A stretch of 64,000 nt of DNA from JBFLVT01 sp036804525 (GTDB lineage: Bacteria > Bacillota > Desulfotomaculia > Desulfotomaculales > JASEER01), in the NCBI GenBank assembly GCA_036804525.1, contig DAIRSE010000003.1, positions 1 to 64,000 on the forward strand, written 5' to 3'. Of this stretch, positions 8,879-18,077 are shown in pieces; positions within the stretch are counted from its first letter, which is position 1, and every line of letters begins with the position of its first letter. Below the pieces are notes generated by a model. The model did not search any database. It was not told the DNA's origin and saw only the letters and a list, made by a program, of their open reading frames with translations. The translations under genes and the position numbers were made by a program.

Positions 8879-9594
8879 GCGTCAATCACCACGACTATCA
8901 CTGTTACGTTGTCGGTTCCGCCTCGCGACAAGGCCAGTTCAGCCAATGCCGCGGCTATCCGGGCGGGGTCTTCATCCCCGGCCACCCGGGCAAGGATTTC
9001 TTCGTCGGAGACCAGGTTGGTCAGCCCGTCGGTGCAGAGAACCAGCCTGTCTTCCTCCTGAAGGAGGTGAACCTGTGAGTCGACAGCAAGATCAGTCCCG
9101 GTCCCCAGAGCCCTGGTCAGAACGTTGCGGTAGGGATGGCTGTTGGACTCGTCCTCGGTAATCTTGCCTTGCTTGGCAAGCTCACGCACCAGTGAATGAT
9201 CCTCGGTTAGCTGTTTAATACCTTGCCCGCGCACAAGGTAGATACGGGAATCGCCCACATGCGCTACAACAAGCCTGCTGCCCTGCACGACACAGGCCGA
9301 AAGCGTCGTGCCCATACCCTTAAACTGGGGATCCTGCGCAGCCCGAACGAACACGGCTTGGTTGGCCTCGCGCACGGCAGCGCTGAGTGCTTCGGGAATA
9401 TTCACGCCGCTTTCAATAAACCGGCTGAGCGAAATTTCGAGGACTTCAAGGGCCAGCCGGCTGGCAACCTCGCCGGCCACGTGGCCCCCCATACCGTCGG
9501 CAACGGCAAAAAGTTTGAGCGTCGGATTGATACACAGGCTGTCCTCGTTATTGAGGCGCACCATTCCGGTCTCGCTCACGGCACCCCAGCGCAT
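8875..9594 (-). CDS. prpC: PP2C-type protein phosphatase (PrpC)
   Basis: Metal-dependent phosphatase reversing PrkC phosphorylation; 239 residues. PP2C motifs are complete: VRLNNED, ADGMGGHVAGE, CTDGLTNLV and GGTDNVTV carry the Mn/Mg-binding aspartates. The start codon shares one base with the rlmN stop (TAATG) and the stop overlaps prkC, so it is embedded in a coupled operon. Confidence 0.96.
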   Translation of the reverse strand: MRWGAVSETGMVRLNNEDSLCINPTLKLFAVADGMGGHVAGEVASRLALEVLEISLSRFIESGVNIPEALSAAVREANQAVFVRAAQDPQFKGMGTTLSACVVQGSRLVVAHVGDSRIYLVRGQGIKQLTEDHSLVRELAKQGKITEDESNSHPYRNVLTRALGTGTDLAVDSQVHLLQEEDRLVLCTDGLTNLVSDEEILARVAGDEDPARIAAALAELALSRGGTDNVTVIVVVIDA

Positions 9595-10637
9595 TATCGC
9601 TCCCGTCCTTTCCCCTCGTACCGGCGCCTAAGCTGCCCGCAGGCAGCCCCGATCTCGGCACCCATCTCCTTGCGTACCGTAACGGCAAAGCCCTTGCCTT
9701 CCAGTATATTTAGGAAAGACATGACGGTACGCTTCTCAGGAGGGCTGAATCCTCTCTCTAAAACTGTATTCACGGGTATGAGGTTGATATGGCAGTGTAC
9801 GCCGCGCAAAAGCTCCGCCAGTTCAAGCGCCTGCTCCGGAGTATCATTCAGATCCTTAATCAGCGCATATTCAAAGGTCACCCGCCGGCCGGTCTGAACA
9901 GCGTAATCGCGGCACGCGGGTATTAATTCCTCAAGAGGGTACCGGCGGTTGATCGGGACCAGGCGGTCCCGGAGCGCGTTATTCGGCGCGTGCAGCGACA
10001 CAGCCAGGGTCAACTGCAAACGCAGGGAGGCCAGTCTCCTTATCTGAGGCACCAGCCCGCACGTTGAAAGCGTGATCCGCCGCTGCCCTATATTTAAACC
10101 GTAAGGGGCCGTAACGTTAGTGATAAATCCCAGGGTTGCGTCGTAATTGTCCAGGGGCTCCCCCGTTCCCATGATAACGACCCGGCTGATACGTATACGC
10201 TCGACGCGTTGAAGGGTTAGGACCTGATCGTAAATCTCCCCGGCTGTCAGGTTGCGTACCAGGCCGCCCAGGGCGGAGGCACAGAAAAGACAGCCCATGC
10301 GGCATCCGACTTGGGTGGTAACACACGTCGAGTATCCATACTCGTGACGCAACAGAACGCTTTCGACGGCGTGCCCGTCATCAAGGCCCAAAAGAAACTT
10401 GGCAGTCGATCTGTCGGCAGACGCCTCTCGCGCGAGTACGTCGAGCCGCGTGATCTTGCAGCCGGCCGCCAGCTGCCGGCGAAACTCGAGCGGGAGGTCG
10501 GTCATCTCTTCAAAACTGGCGGCGCCTTTCTGAAAGATCCAGACCGCGAGCTGGCGGGCACGGTATTTCGGCCAACCCCAGCCGGTGACCAGTTCCTCTA
10601 TCTGCCCAATGGTCAGGCTCTTCAGGTCTACGGTCAA
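9594..10637 (-). CDS. rlmN: 23S rRNA/tRNA adenine-C2 methyltransferase RlmN
   Basis: Radical-SAM dual-specificity methyltransferase acting on A2503 of 23S rRNA and A37 of tRNA. The cluster motif CRMGCLFC is present. With TTG at 10637 the protein is 347 residues, the normal length; the start overlaps the rsmB stop (TTGA). An upstream open extension to 10736 encodes a low-quality leader and is rejected. Confidence 0.95.
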   Translation of the reverse strand: MTVDLKSLTIGQIEELVTGWGWPKYRARQLAVWIFQKGAASFEEMTDLPLEFRRQLAAGCKITRLDVLAREASADRSTAKFLLGLDDGHAVESVLLRHEYGYSTCVTTQVGCRMGCLFCASALGGLVRNLTAGEIYDQVLTLQRVERIRISRVVIMGTGEPLDNYDATLGFITNVTAPYGLNIGQRRITLSTCGLVPQIRRLASLRLQLTLAVSLHAPNNALRDRLVPINRRYPLEELIPACRDYAVQTGRRVTFEYALIKDLNDTPEQALELAELLRGVHCHINLIPVNTVLERGFSPPEKRTVMSFLNILEGKGFAVTVRKEMGAEIGAACGQLRRRYEGKGRER

Positions 10638-12013
10638 CCCTGGTCGCGCCTCCGCATGCGGGCGATGAAAAAGCCATCGGTGCCGTGCAGGTGCGGCAGC
10701 AGCTGTATGTAACCCCGAGCCGGCACTTCCCGGCACGCCAGTTCAGCCGGAAGCAACCCGTTCAGGTCCTCAAGCCGGAAATGGGGATGACCCGCTAAGA
10801 ATTTCTGCACCTGGCCCAGGTTTTCCTCGTTCGCGATCGAACAGGTACTATATACCAGCACGCCTCCGGGACGTACGCATCGCGCGGCGTCGGCCAGGAT
10901 GGCCTCCTGCAAGGCAACAAGGCCGGGTATCTGTTCGGGCTCCTTACGCCACCGCGCGTCAGGCCTGCGCCGTAGAACGCCGAGACCGGAACAGGGAGCG
11001 TCAACCAGCACGCAGTCCGCCCACTCTGCGTACGACGCCGACAGTTCCCGGGCGTCGCGAACCTCCGGCTGCACGCATTTAATCCCGAGGCGCTGGCAGT
11101 TCTCGATAACCAGCCTTAACTTGTGCGGGTAAATATCCGATGCGATAATCGTTCCCTGGTCCCGCATCAATTGAGCCAGGTGCGTGGTCTTGCCGCCGGG
11201 AGCGCTGCAGACGTCAATGACCCTCATCCCTGGAGACGGCCCGACAGCATGCCCGACAAGCATTGAACTCTCGTCCTGCACCACGAACAGGCCTTCCCGG
11301 AAGGACGTCAAATCGTTAAGGGTCGGGAACCCTTTAATCTCCAACCCCTCCGGCGCATACCTTGTTTTAACGCAGCTGACCCCCTCATCCCGGAGCTTTT
11401 CAACCAGCGTAGGCAAATCAACGCGCAGAGTATTGACACGGACCGTGTTGGGCGGGGCTGCGTTGTCAGCGCGGCACAAAGCAATCGTATCTTCCAGCCC
11501 GAACTCTTTAAGCCAGCGTTCAACCAGCCAGATGGGGTGGGAGTATTTCAAGGCGATATGGTCTACAGGGTCTTCAGCCAGGGATGGAAATTTTATGCGT
11601 TCGCGGCTGCGGACGATGTTGCGCAGGACACCGTTAACGAACTTGGCCTCTCCCGCCGAGCCGAATCTTTTGGCTTGCTCGACCGCCTCGTTGCAGGCCG
11701 CCGCGGCGGGAACCTTGTCCATGTAAAAGATCTGGTACACGGCCAGCCGGAGGATGTTCCTGGTCCAGATGGTCTGCTCAGAAAGAGGCTTTTTAAGGAA
11801 GCCGCTCAGAATCCAATCCAACGTATTCAAGGTTCGAATCGAGCCATAGCCCAGCTCGGTGGCAAAGGCACGATCAAGTTTAGATAACCGGTATTCGCCC
11901 AGGATTTTGTTCATCGCCAGGTTGGCGTAAGCACCCTCGACCTCGACCGCTCGCAGCACTTGTAAAGCCAGATCTCTAGCCGTTTTCGGCCTTATTCCAT
12001 CCCTTTTGCGCAA
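10634..12013 (-). CDS. rsmB: 16S rRNA m5C967 methyltransferase RsmB
   Basis: An N-terminal NusB-like RNA-binding domain (ARDLALQVLRAVE) is followed by a SAM-dependent methyltransferase with VCSAPGGKTTHLAQ, the catalytic cysteine in DAPCSGLG and the second cysteine in YSTCSI. TTG at 12013 follows AAGGAG by nine bases and gives 459 residues, as expected. Longer in-frame extensions into fmt are not supported. Confidence 0.95.
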   Translation of the reverse strand: MRKRDGIRPKTARDLALQVLRAVEVEGAYANLAMNKILGEYRLSKLDRAFATELGYGSIRTLNTLDWILSGFLKKPLSEQTIWTRNILRLAVYQIFYMDKVPAAAACNEAVEQAKRFGSAGEAKFVNGVLRNIVRSRERIKFPSLAEDPVDHIALKYSHPIWLVERWLKEFGLEDTIALCRADNAAPPNTVRVNTLRVDLPTLVEKLRDEGVSCVKTRYAPEGLEIKGFPTLNDLTSFREGLFVVQDESSMLVGHAVGPSPGMRVIDVCSAPGGKTTHLAQLMRDQGTIIASDIYPHKLRLVIENCQRLGIKCVQPEVRDARELSASYAEWADCVLVDAPCSGLGVLRRRPDARWRKEPEQIPGLVALQEAILADAARCVRPGGVLVYSTCSIANEENLGQVQKFLAGHPHFRLEDLNGLLPAELACREVPARGYIQLLPHLHGTDGFFIARMRRRDQG

Positions 12014-12026
12014 TTCGGAAAGCTCC

Positions 12027-12965
12027 TTATTCGCCAAGATTGGTTCCCACGTCAAGACGATACCCCCGCAGAAAAGCGCCGGCATCCATGGGTTTGCGCC
12101 CGGCAGGCTGCAGCCCGCACAGGCGCACCCGTCCCTCTCCGGCTTGCACAATGATCCCCTGAAACACATCGGCGGCAAGAATCGTTCCCGGCTCGGACGC
12201 CCTTCCCTCGCCATCCGCAACCTCAGCCCGCCACAGTTTTAAAACTTGGCCCCGGTAGGTGGTCTGAGCACCGGGCCAAGGGTTCATCCCCCGGATATGA
12301 TTCACAATCTGCTGTGCCGTTTTACGCCAGTCAATAATCTCGTCTTCCTTGGTAAGAAGCGGCGCGTAAGTCGCACGGCTGTGGTCTTGCGGAATGCGGA
12401 AGGCAGTGCCTTCAGCCAGGTGGCGCAAGGTCTTCAGCAATAACTGGCCTCCTAAGACCGCCAAACGATCGTGCACGCTCCCCGCGGTGTCATCGGGTTC
12501 TATCTTGATGCGCGCCTGCAGGATCATATCGCCGGTATCCATCCCCTGGTCCATAAAGATGGTGGTCACTCCGGTTTCCGTTTCACCGTTGATGATTGCC
12601 CAGTGGATGGGGGCAGCGCCCCTGTACTTCGGCAGGAGCGAAGCGTGTACGTTAATGCATCCCAATGGGGGAATGTCCAGGATCTCTTTCGGCAAGATCT
12701 TGCCGTAGGCCACGACGGCAATAACGTGGGGCGAAAGCTCCGCCAGCAGTTCCTTGAACGCAGAGTCCTTGATCGACTGCGGCTGAAGAACGGGCAGTCC
12801 TTTGGCAACAGCGTACTCTTTGACCGGCGGCGGGCAGAGTTTTTTGCCCCGCCCTTTGGGACGGTCAGGCTGGGTTACCACGCTTACAACTTCAACCCCG
12901 GCCTCCACCAGGGTACGCAGAGAAACGACGGCAAATTCGGGCGTGCCCATAAATACGACGCGCAT
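12027..12965 (-). CDS. fmt: Methionyl-tRNA formyltransferase
   Basis: Formylates initiator Met-tRNA using 10-formyl-tetrahydrofolate; 312 residues. The motif INVHASLLPKYRGAAPI carries the catalytic Asn/His and the folate-site loop; MDTGDM holds the catalytic aspartate. ATG at 12965 lies one base after the def stop, so it is coupled to def. Confidence 0.96.
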   Translation of the reverse strand: MRVVFMGTPEFAVVSLRTLVEAGVEVVSVVTQPDRPKGRGKKLCPPPVKEYAVAKGLPVLQPQSIKDSAFKELLAELSPHVIAVVAYGKILPKEILDIPPLGCINVHASLLPKYRGAAPIHWAIINGETETGVTTIFMDQGMDTGDMILQARIKIEPDDTAGSVHDRLAVLGGQLLLKTLRHLAEGTAFRIPQDHSRATYAPLLTKEDEIIDWRKTAQQIVNHIRGMNPWPGAQTTYRGQVLKLWRAEVADGEGRASEPGTILAADVFQGIIVQAGEGRVRLCGLQPAGRKPMDAGAFLRGYRLDVGTNLGE

Positions 12966-12966
12966 A

Positions 12967-13425
12967 TTATTTCTTCTCAAGGCCGATTTTCGTGGCCCGG
13001 TCAATAAACAAGATTCCGTCAAGGTGGTCGATCTCGTGCTGCAGGGCACGCGCCATGTATCCTTCGGCCTTAACGACAACTTGCTCTCCGTCAGGGTTCA
13101 AGGCTTTAACCTCGACTGCCTTAGCACGTTCCACCTCACCCCAGTACCCGGGTATACTGAGACACCCCTCCGTGCCGGTTTCACGCCCGGAAAAAGAAGT
13201 AATCTCGGGATTAATCAGCGCCATCGGGTCGTTTTCGACATCGACGACTATGACACGTTTGGATACCCCGATCTGTGGCGCTGCCAATCCGACCCCCTTA
13301 GCGGCGTACATCGTGTCAAACATATTCCTGATCAGACGCCGGATCTGGGGGGTGATCTCTTTTACAGCTACCGCCTTTTCTTTCAGAATAGGGTCGGGAT
13401 GCTCCACAATCTTGTGAACCGCCAC
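12967..13425 (-). CDS. def: Peptide deformylase
   Basis: Removes formyl groups from nascent proteins; 152 residues. All three deformylase motifs are present: GVGLAAPQIG, EGCLSIPG (metal cysteine) and HEIDHLDG (metal histidines and catalytic Glu). GTG at 13425 follows GGAGG by eight bases and opens on VAVHKIVEHPDP; an upstream extension to 13464 is not needed. Confidence 0.95.
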   Translation of the reverse strand: MAVHKIVEHPDPILKEKAVAVKEITPQIRRLIRNMFDTMYAAKGVGLAAPQIGVSKRVIVVDVENDPMALINPEITSFSGRETGTEGCLSIPGYWGEVERAKAVEVKALNPDGEQVVVKAEGYMARALQHEIDHLDGILFIDRATKIGLEKK

Positions 13426-13491
13426 TCTTTCTACCTCCACCGAAACTGTTGAGACTTCTCCCACTGTCTCTATTGCAATCCGCAGGTTTGT

Positions 13492-13540
13492 GCGTTAAGC
13501 ATTAAGCATTGGGCCAGCGGTTAGCGCTTAGTGCTTACTG
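13492..13540. repeat. Degenerate heptamer array after priA
   Basis: Seven units in exact 7-base register, GCGTTAA and GCATTAA types on the left and CTTAGTG and CTTACTG types on the right, so the halves are roughly complementary. It lies 8 bases after the priA stop, between priA and def. Confidence 0.75.
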
Positions 13541-13547
13541 CCGTTTT

Positions 13548-15743
13548 TCACATCATCGCCTGGGGGTCGATATCGATACTGACGGCCACTCCTCGCACCG
13601 GTTTGGCGTTATACGCGGTTTGCGCCTGGCGCAGAGCTTGAACCAGTTCGGTCCTGGAGCCCGCTTTCAGGATCACGTGCCAACGGTAGGCATCCTTAAC
13701 CCTCATCACGGGCGCGGCAGCCGGTCCGAGAGTTTCCACGCCGGGTTCCTGGAGGCAGCGTACAAAACGGTCGGCCGCCTCTCTTACCTTTTCCTCGCTG
13801 CGGCCGCGGAACAGAACCCGGGCCAGGGAGCTAAAGGGAGGATACGCAAGCTTCCTCCTCAGAGTGATCTCCCGGGCGAAGAACTCCTCATAGGCGTGCC
13901 GCGCCGCAGCCTGGATGCTGTAATGGTCGGGGTTGTACGTTTGCAAGACAACCTCGCCGGGGACGCTCCCCCTGCCCGCCCGGCCCGACACTTGCTCCAG
14001 CAGCTGGAAGGTTCGCTCGGCAGCGCGGAAATCAGGGATGAACAGCGTCGTATCCGCGTTGATTACCCCTACAAGCGTCACTCCCGGCAGGTCCAGCCCT
14101 TTAGCCAGCATCTGCGTCCCGACCAGGATCTCTGCATCCCTGTTTTTAAAGGTGTTGAGAATCCGGTCGTGGGAGCCCTTTCGCGTTACGGCGTCGCTGT
14201 CGAGCCGAAGTACTCTTGCGCCGGGAAATCTTTTGGCAACCTCATCCTCTACCTTCTGCGTACCCGTTCCGAAACAGCTCAGGCTGTCATCCAGGCACTT
14301 GGGGCACCTGTCAGGCATCCGTATGCGATAACCACAATAGTGACAGCGTAAAACGCCGTCCCGGTGATAGGTCAGGCCTATGGCGCAGTGCGGGCATTGC
14401 AGAAGGTTGCCGCACTCCCGGCAGACAACCACCGTCGCGAAACCCCGGCGATTAAGGAAGAGGATCACCTGTTCCCCGTGCACCAGTCTTTCATTTATCT
14501 TTTCCGCCAACGCCCGGCTGAAGACGCCCTTTACACCGGCACGGTGTTCCGCGCGCATATCAACCACCGATACCACAGGCATCGGCCGGCCGTCAACACG
14601 CCTGGTCATTTTGATCAGCCGGCAGTTTTCTCCTTTGACGGCCTGGGCGTAGGCGCGCAGAGAAGGCGTGGCTGATCCAAGCACGAGCACGGCGTTATGC
14701 GCCGCCGAACGCTTCAGGGCCACTTCACGCGCATGGTACTTCGGATCCTCATCCTGCTTATACGATGGCTCGTGTTCCTCATCAATGACAATCAGCCCGA
14801 TTTTCTGCAGCGGAGCAAAGATCGCCGAACGGGTGCCCAGCACCACCGGCGCCTCGCCGTTAAAAACGCGCGTCCATTCATCAAGCCGCATTCCGGCCCC
14901 CAGGCCGGAGTGCAGCACGGCCACCTTCTCCCCGAACCGTCCCTTAAACCTTGCCACCATCTGCCCTGTCAGGGCGATTTCGGGAATCAGCACCAGAGCC
15001 TGTCTCGCCCGAGTCAGACAACTCTCGATAGCCCTGAGATAAACCTCCGTCTTGCCACTGCCTGTGACGCCGTGTAGGAGGAAGACCTTGGTGGTTCCCT
15101 CATCTAGAGCCTGGTCGATTTCCCTGAAAACCGCTTCCTGTTCTGCAGAAAGCGTAACAGGGTTTGCAGGAGGCGTATCAGGGTAAGGGTCGCGCCGTTC
15201 AGCGCGGCGCAGCACGCTTAACGCACCCTTACGGATCAGGCTGTTAACGACGCTGGGAGACACCCCGGCCGCGCCGGCCAGCTGCGCCCTGGTCAGCCCG
15301 GGCTTCCGCCGGGCCGTTTCCCACACAAGCACCTGCTTTGGGGCAAGTTTTACGGCTCCTGCTCCGGACGCAGGCTGGACCGCATAAATCTCATCGCGAT
15401 ACCGGGGCTGGGCCTTCCGGGTAGGAGCCGCGACAGCCGCAATGGCTTCGCTTATCGTGCATAGGTAACGCTCTGCCAGCCAGCGCGCGAGGGCAAGAAG
15501 TTCAGGGGTAAAAGCCGGCTGCGTGTCCAACACGGCCAAAATATCTTTTACCTGCGTTACCTCGGCCGCCAACGAAATCCCCACAACATACCCCGTAAGC
15601 TTTTGGCGTCCAAACGGCACAAGTACCCGGGCACCCGTCTTTACTTGCTGACGGAACTGCTCGGGTACGCCGTAATGATAGACCCTGTCTACATTGGCGA
15701 CAGGGAGGTCGACAATCACTTGCGCGTACGTCCCGTTAGCCAC
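13548..15743 (-). CDS. priA: Primosomal protein N' (replication restart helicase PriA)
   Basis: 3'-to-5' helicase that reloads the replisome at stalled forks; about 731 residues. An N-terminal 3'BD domain leads to Walker A LHGVTGSGKTEVY, Walker B VIDEEHE, and a zinc-binding insert with CRECGNLLQCPHC, CHYCGY and CPKC. GTG at 15743 overlaps the end of coaBC and is preferred; a longer form to 15797 is possible. Confidence 0.95.
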   Translation of the reverse strand: MANGTYAQVIVDLPVANVDRVYHYGVPEQFRQQVKTGARVLVPFGRQKLTGYVVGISLAAEVTQVKDILAVLDTQPAFTPELLALARWLAERYLCTISEAIAAVAAPTRKAQPRYRDEIYAVQPASGAGAVKLAPKQVLVWETARRKPGLTRAQLAGAAGVSPSVVNSLIRKGALSVLRRAERRDPYPDTPPANPVTLSAEQEAVFREIDQALDEGTTKVFLLHGVTGSGKTEVYLRAIESCLTRARQALVLIPEIALTGQMVARFKGRFGEKVAVLHSGLGAGMRLDEWTRVFNGEAPVVLGTRSAIFAPLQKIGLIVIDEEHEPSYKQDEDPKYHAREVALKRSAAHNAVLVLGSATPSLRAYAQAVKGENCRLIKMTRRVDGRPMPVVSVVDMRAEHRAGVKGVFSRALAEKINERLVHGEQVILFLNRRGFATVVVCRECGNLLQCPHCAIGLTYHRDGVLRCHYCGYRIRMPDRCPKCLDDSLSCFGTGTQKVEDEVAKRFPGARVLRLDSDAVTRKGSHDRILNTFKNRDAEILVGTQMLAKGLDLPGVTLVGVINADTTLFIPDFRAAERTFQLLEQVSGRAGRGSVPGEVVLQTYNPDHYSIQAAARHAYEEFFAREITLRRKLAYPPFSSLARVLFRGRSEEKVREAADRFVRCLQEPGVETLGPAAAPVMRVKDAYRWHVILKAGSRTELVQALRQAQTAYNAKPVRGVAVSIDIDPQAMM

Positions 15744-16950
15744 GCCTCGCACCACCCCGGCGCAATTCCGCCACAGCATCAAGGATGTGGTGCGCAACAG
15801 CCTTTTTGTCCATTCTGGCCAGCCTTACGACTCGGCCGTCCGGATAAACCAGGGAAACGATGTTGGTCTTTACATCAAAACCCGCGCCGGGCGCCGTTAC
15901 GTCATTTGCGACTATGAAATCCGCACCCTTGGCGCGCGCCTTCAACACAGCGTTTTCTTCCGTTGCTTCCGTTTCAGCTGCAAAGCCGACAAGGATCCGG
16001 CCGTCCTTACGTCTGCCCAGTTCAGCAAGAATATCGGGGTTTCTTTCTAACTCCAGCGTTAATTCCCCGGCGGCTTTCTTGATCTTCTGCAAGCTTTTCG
16101 TCCGGGGGCGGTAATCCGCAACGGCCGCCGCCTTGATTACGACGTCCGACTGGGGGAAATGGCTCAGCACGGCATCGAACATCTCGCAAGCCGTGGTCAC
16201 CTGCACCAGGGTCACCCCTGCGGGGGGTGTGAGCGAAGTGGGCCCGGATACCAGGATTACGCTGGCCCCTCTCTCTGCGGCCGCCGCCGCCACAGCGTAG
16301 CCCATGCGCCCGGAACTCCTGTTGGAAAGGAAGCGGACCGGGTCCAGCGGTTCGCGTGTCGGGCCGGCGGTCACCAGTACCCTGCACCCGGCAAAATCAT
16401 GCCGGGTATTCAGCAAGTTCCTGACGGCGGCCAGAATGTTATCAATAGACGCCAAACGGCCCGGCCCTTCTTCACCGCAAGCCAGGCGTCCTGACTCGGG
16501 CGGCGCAAAATGAAAGCCGAGCCCCTTCAGTTTTTCGATATTCATTTGCACGATAGGATTCTGGAACATCCGGCAATTCATTGCCGGGCAGACCAGGATA
16601 GGCGCCGTGCAGGCCAGAACAACAGTGGTCAGCAGGTCGTCGGCGATTCCCGCTGCTATCTTCCCAATGATATTGGCAGTCGCCGGGGCAAGAACAAGCA
16701 AGTCGGCCTCGCGCGCGAGGCCGATATGCGGCACGCCCTCCCCGCTTGATCCGAAAAGATCCGTGCTTACAGGGTGACCGGAGAGGGTTGACAGGGTAAG
16801 CGGCGAGATGAATTTTTGTGCTGACCGGGTCATTATGACGCGTACATCGGCTCCGTCCTTGGTCATCCGGGCTACAAGTTCGGCCGCCTTGTAAGCGGCG
16901 ATCCCGCCTGTGACTCCAAGGATTATCCGTCTGCCCGCCAGCACATCCAT
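15736..16950 (-). CDS. coaBC: Bifunctional phosphopantothenoylcysteine decarboxylase/synthetase
   Basis: Coenzyme A synthesis steps 2 and 3. The N-terminal flavoprotein CoaC half has the catalytic His in PHIGLAREADL, the Asn of ATANIIGKIA and the cysteine of ACGEEGPG; the C-terminal CoaB half begins VTAGPTREPLDPVR. Length 404 is typical. ATG at 16950 is one base from a GAGGGGG ribosome-binding site, so GTG at 16944 may be the true start. Confidence 0.95.
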   Translation of the reverse strand: MDVLAGRRIILGVTGGIAAYKAAELVARMTKDGADVRVIMTRSAQKFISPLTLSTLSGHPVSTDLFGSSGEGVPHIGLAREADLLVLAPATANIIGKIAAGIADDLLTTVVLACTAPILVCPAMNCRMFQNPIVQMNIEKLKGLGFHFAPPESGRLACGEEGPGRLASIDNILAAVRNLLNTRHDFAGCRVLVTAGPTREPLDPVRFLSNRSSGRMGYAVAAAAAERGASVILVSGPTSLTPPAGVTLVQVTTACEMFDAVLSHFPQSDVVIKAAAVADYRPRTKSLQKIKKAAGELTLELERNPDILAELGRRKDGRILVGFAAETEATEENAVLKARAKGADFIVANDVTAPGAGFDVKTNIVSLVYPDGRVVRLARMDKKAVAHHILDAVAELRRGGARRG

Positions 16951-16960
16951 TCCCCCTCAC

Positions 16961-17164
16961 TTATGCCTTTGGCCGCTGCCTGAACTTCACCTTACCCTCC
17001 GCGATCTCCTGTAAGGCTATGCTGACAGGTTTCCCCGGAGCGAGGGGAATACCTGCATTTTCCTTTTCAGTTAGCATACGCGCCCTTTTTGCAGCAGCGA
17101 CGACCAATGAATACCGGCTGTCGGCCTTCTTCATCAATTCATCCAGGGATGGATGATTTATCAT
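16961..17164 (-). CDS. rpoZ: RNA polymerase omega subunit
   Basis: A 67-residue protein starting MINHPSLDELMKK with the omega core YSLVVAAAKRAR and IALQEI; it stabilises the RNA polymerase beta' subunit. ATG at 17164 gives the normal length. It sits between gmk and coaBC as in other Firmicutes. Confidence 0.93.
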   Translation of the reverse strand: MINHPSLDELMKKADSRYSLVVAAAKRARMLTEKENAGIPLAPGKPVSIALQEIAEGKVKFRQRPKA

Positions 17165-17180
17165 TATCCTGGCTCCCCCC

Positions 17181-17771
17181 TCAAAAGGGCTGAACGAACT
17201 CGTAATATTTAACACGGCACTTCTCCGCAACGATTATTGATAAAACTTTGGACACCGCTTCGGCTAAATTATCGTTAACTACTGCGTAGTCGTATTGCTT
17301 GACTTGCTTCATTTCGCTGCGCGCCCACTGCATGCGTTGAGCAATGGCTTCGGGCGTTTCAGTGCCCCGTCCCCTCAGCCGCCGTTCCAGTTCCTCAAAA
17401 GAAGGCGGGGCGATAAACACCAGCACCGCATCCGGCCATTTTTGCTTAACCTGCAGGCCGCCCTGAACATCGATCTCAAGGATTACGTCGTGGCCGCTGG
17501 CCATCAAAGCTGCCACGGGAGCGCGTGGTGTGCCATAGCAATAAGAATAGACCCTGGCCCACTCCAGCATCTCGCCGCGGGTCAGCATCTCCTGAAACTC
17601 TTTCTCAGACTTAAAGTAATAATCCTTACCCTCGACCTCACCCGCCCGCGGCGGGCGGGTTGTCGCGGAGATCGACAGACGGGCGTTGGGTGATAACTTG
17701 CAGAGTTCCTTGCAAATCGTCCCTTTGCCTGCTCCAGACGGTCCCGAGATGACCACCAGGAGACCCCGCAT
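17181..17771 (-). CDS. gmk: Guanylate kinase
   Basis: Phosphorylates GMP to GDP; 196 residues. The P-loop GPSGAGKGT and the GMP-binding segment (SATTRPPRAGEVEGKDYYF region) are clear. ATG at 17771 lies ten bases after GGAGG. Confidence 0.96.
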   Translation of the reverse strand: MRGLLVVISGPSGAGKGTICKELCKLSPNARLSISATTRPPRAGEVEGKDYYFKSEKEFQEMLTRGEMLEWARVYSYCYGTPRAPVAALMASGHDVILEIDVQGGLQVKQKWPDAVLVFIAPPSFEELERRLRGRGTETPEAIAQRMQWARSEMKQVKQYDYAVVNDNLAEAVSKVLSIIVAEKCRVKYYEFVQPF

Positions 17772-17790
17772 ACGGAAAAGTCCTCCGTAC

Positions 17791-18060
17791 CTACTCTTCG
17801 CTTTGCTGCGGCTGTTCGAGCTTGCTTACCAGGCGGTGCGCCACCGTTTCGGGCTGTACCGCCGAAAGGATGACATGGTCGGAGTCGGTAATGATGACGG
17901 CCCTGGTGCGGCGCCCGTATGTGGCATCGATAAGCATCCCCCTGTCCCGGGCTTCGGTGATGATGCGTTTAATGGGAGCCGACTCCGGGCTGACGATAGC
18001 GACAATCCTGTTGGCAGAAACGATGTTACCGAACCCGATGTTAATCAGCTTGATGTCCAC
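17791..18060 (-). CDS. remA: RemA-like DNA-binding regulator (DUF370)
   Basis: An 89-residue protein, MDIKLINIGFGN at the N-terminus and the conserved YGRRTRAVIITDSDHVILS. In Bacillus, RemA is a DNA-condensing activator of biofilm-matrix and osmoprotection genes; its role in Clostridia is less clear. GTG at 18060 follows AAGGAGG by seven bases. The yicC-remA-gmk-rpoZ order is conserved in Firmicutes. Confidence 0.92.
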   Translation of the reverse strand: MDIKLINIGFGNIVSANRIVAIVSPESAPIKRIITEARDRGMLIDATYGRRTRAVIITDSDHVILSAVQPETVAHRLVSKLEQPQQSEE

Positions 18061-18077
18061 GTAAGTCCCTCCTTGGA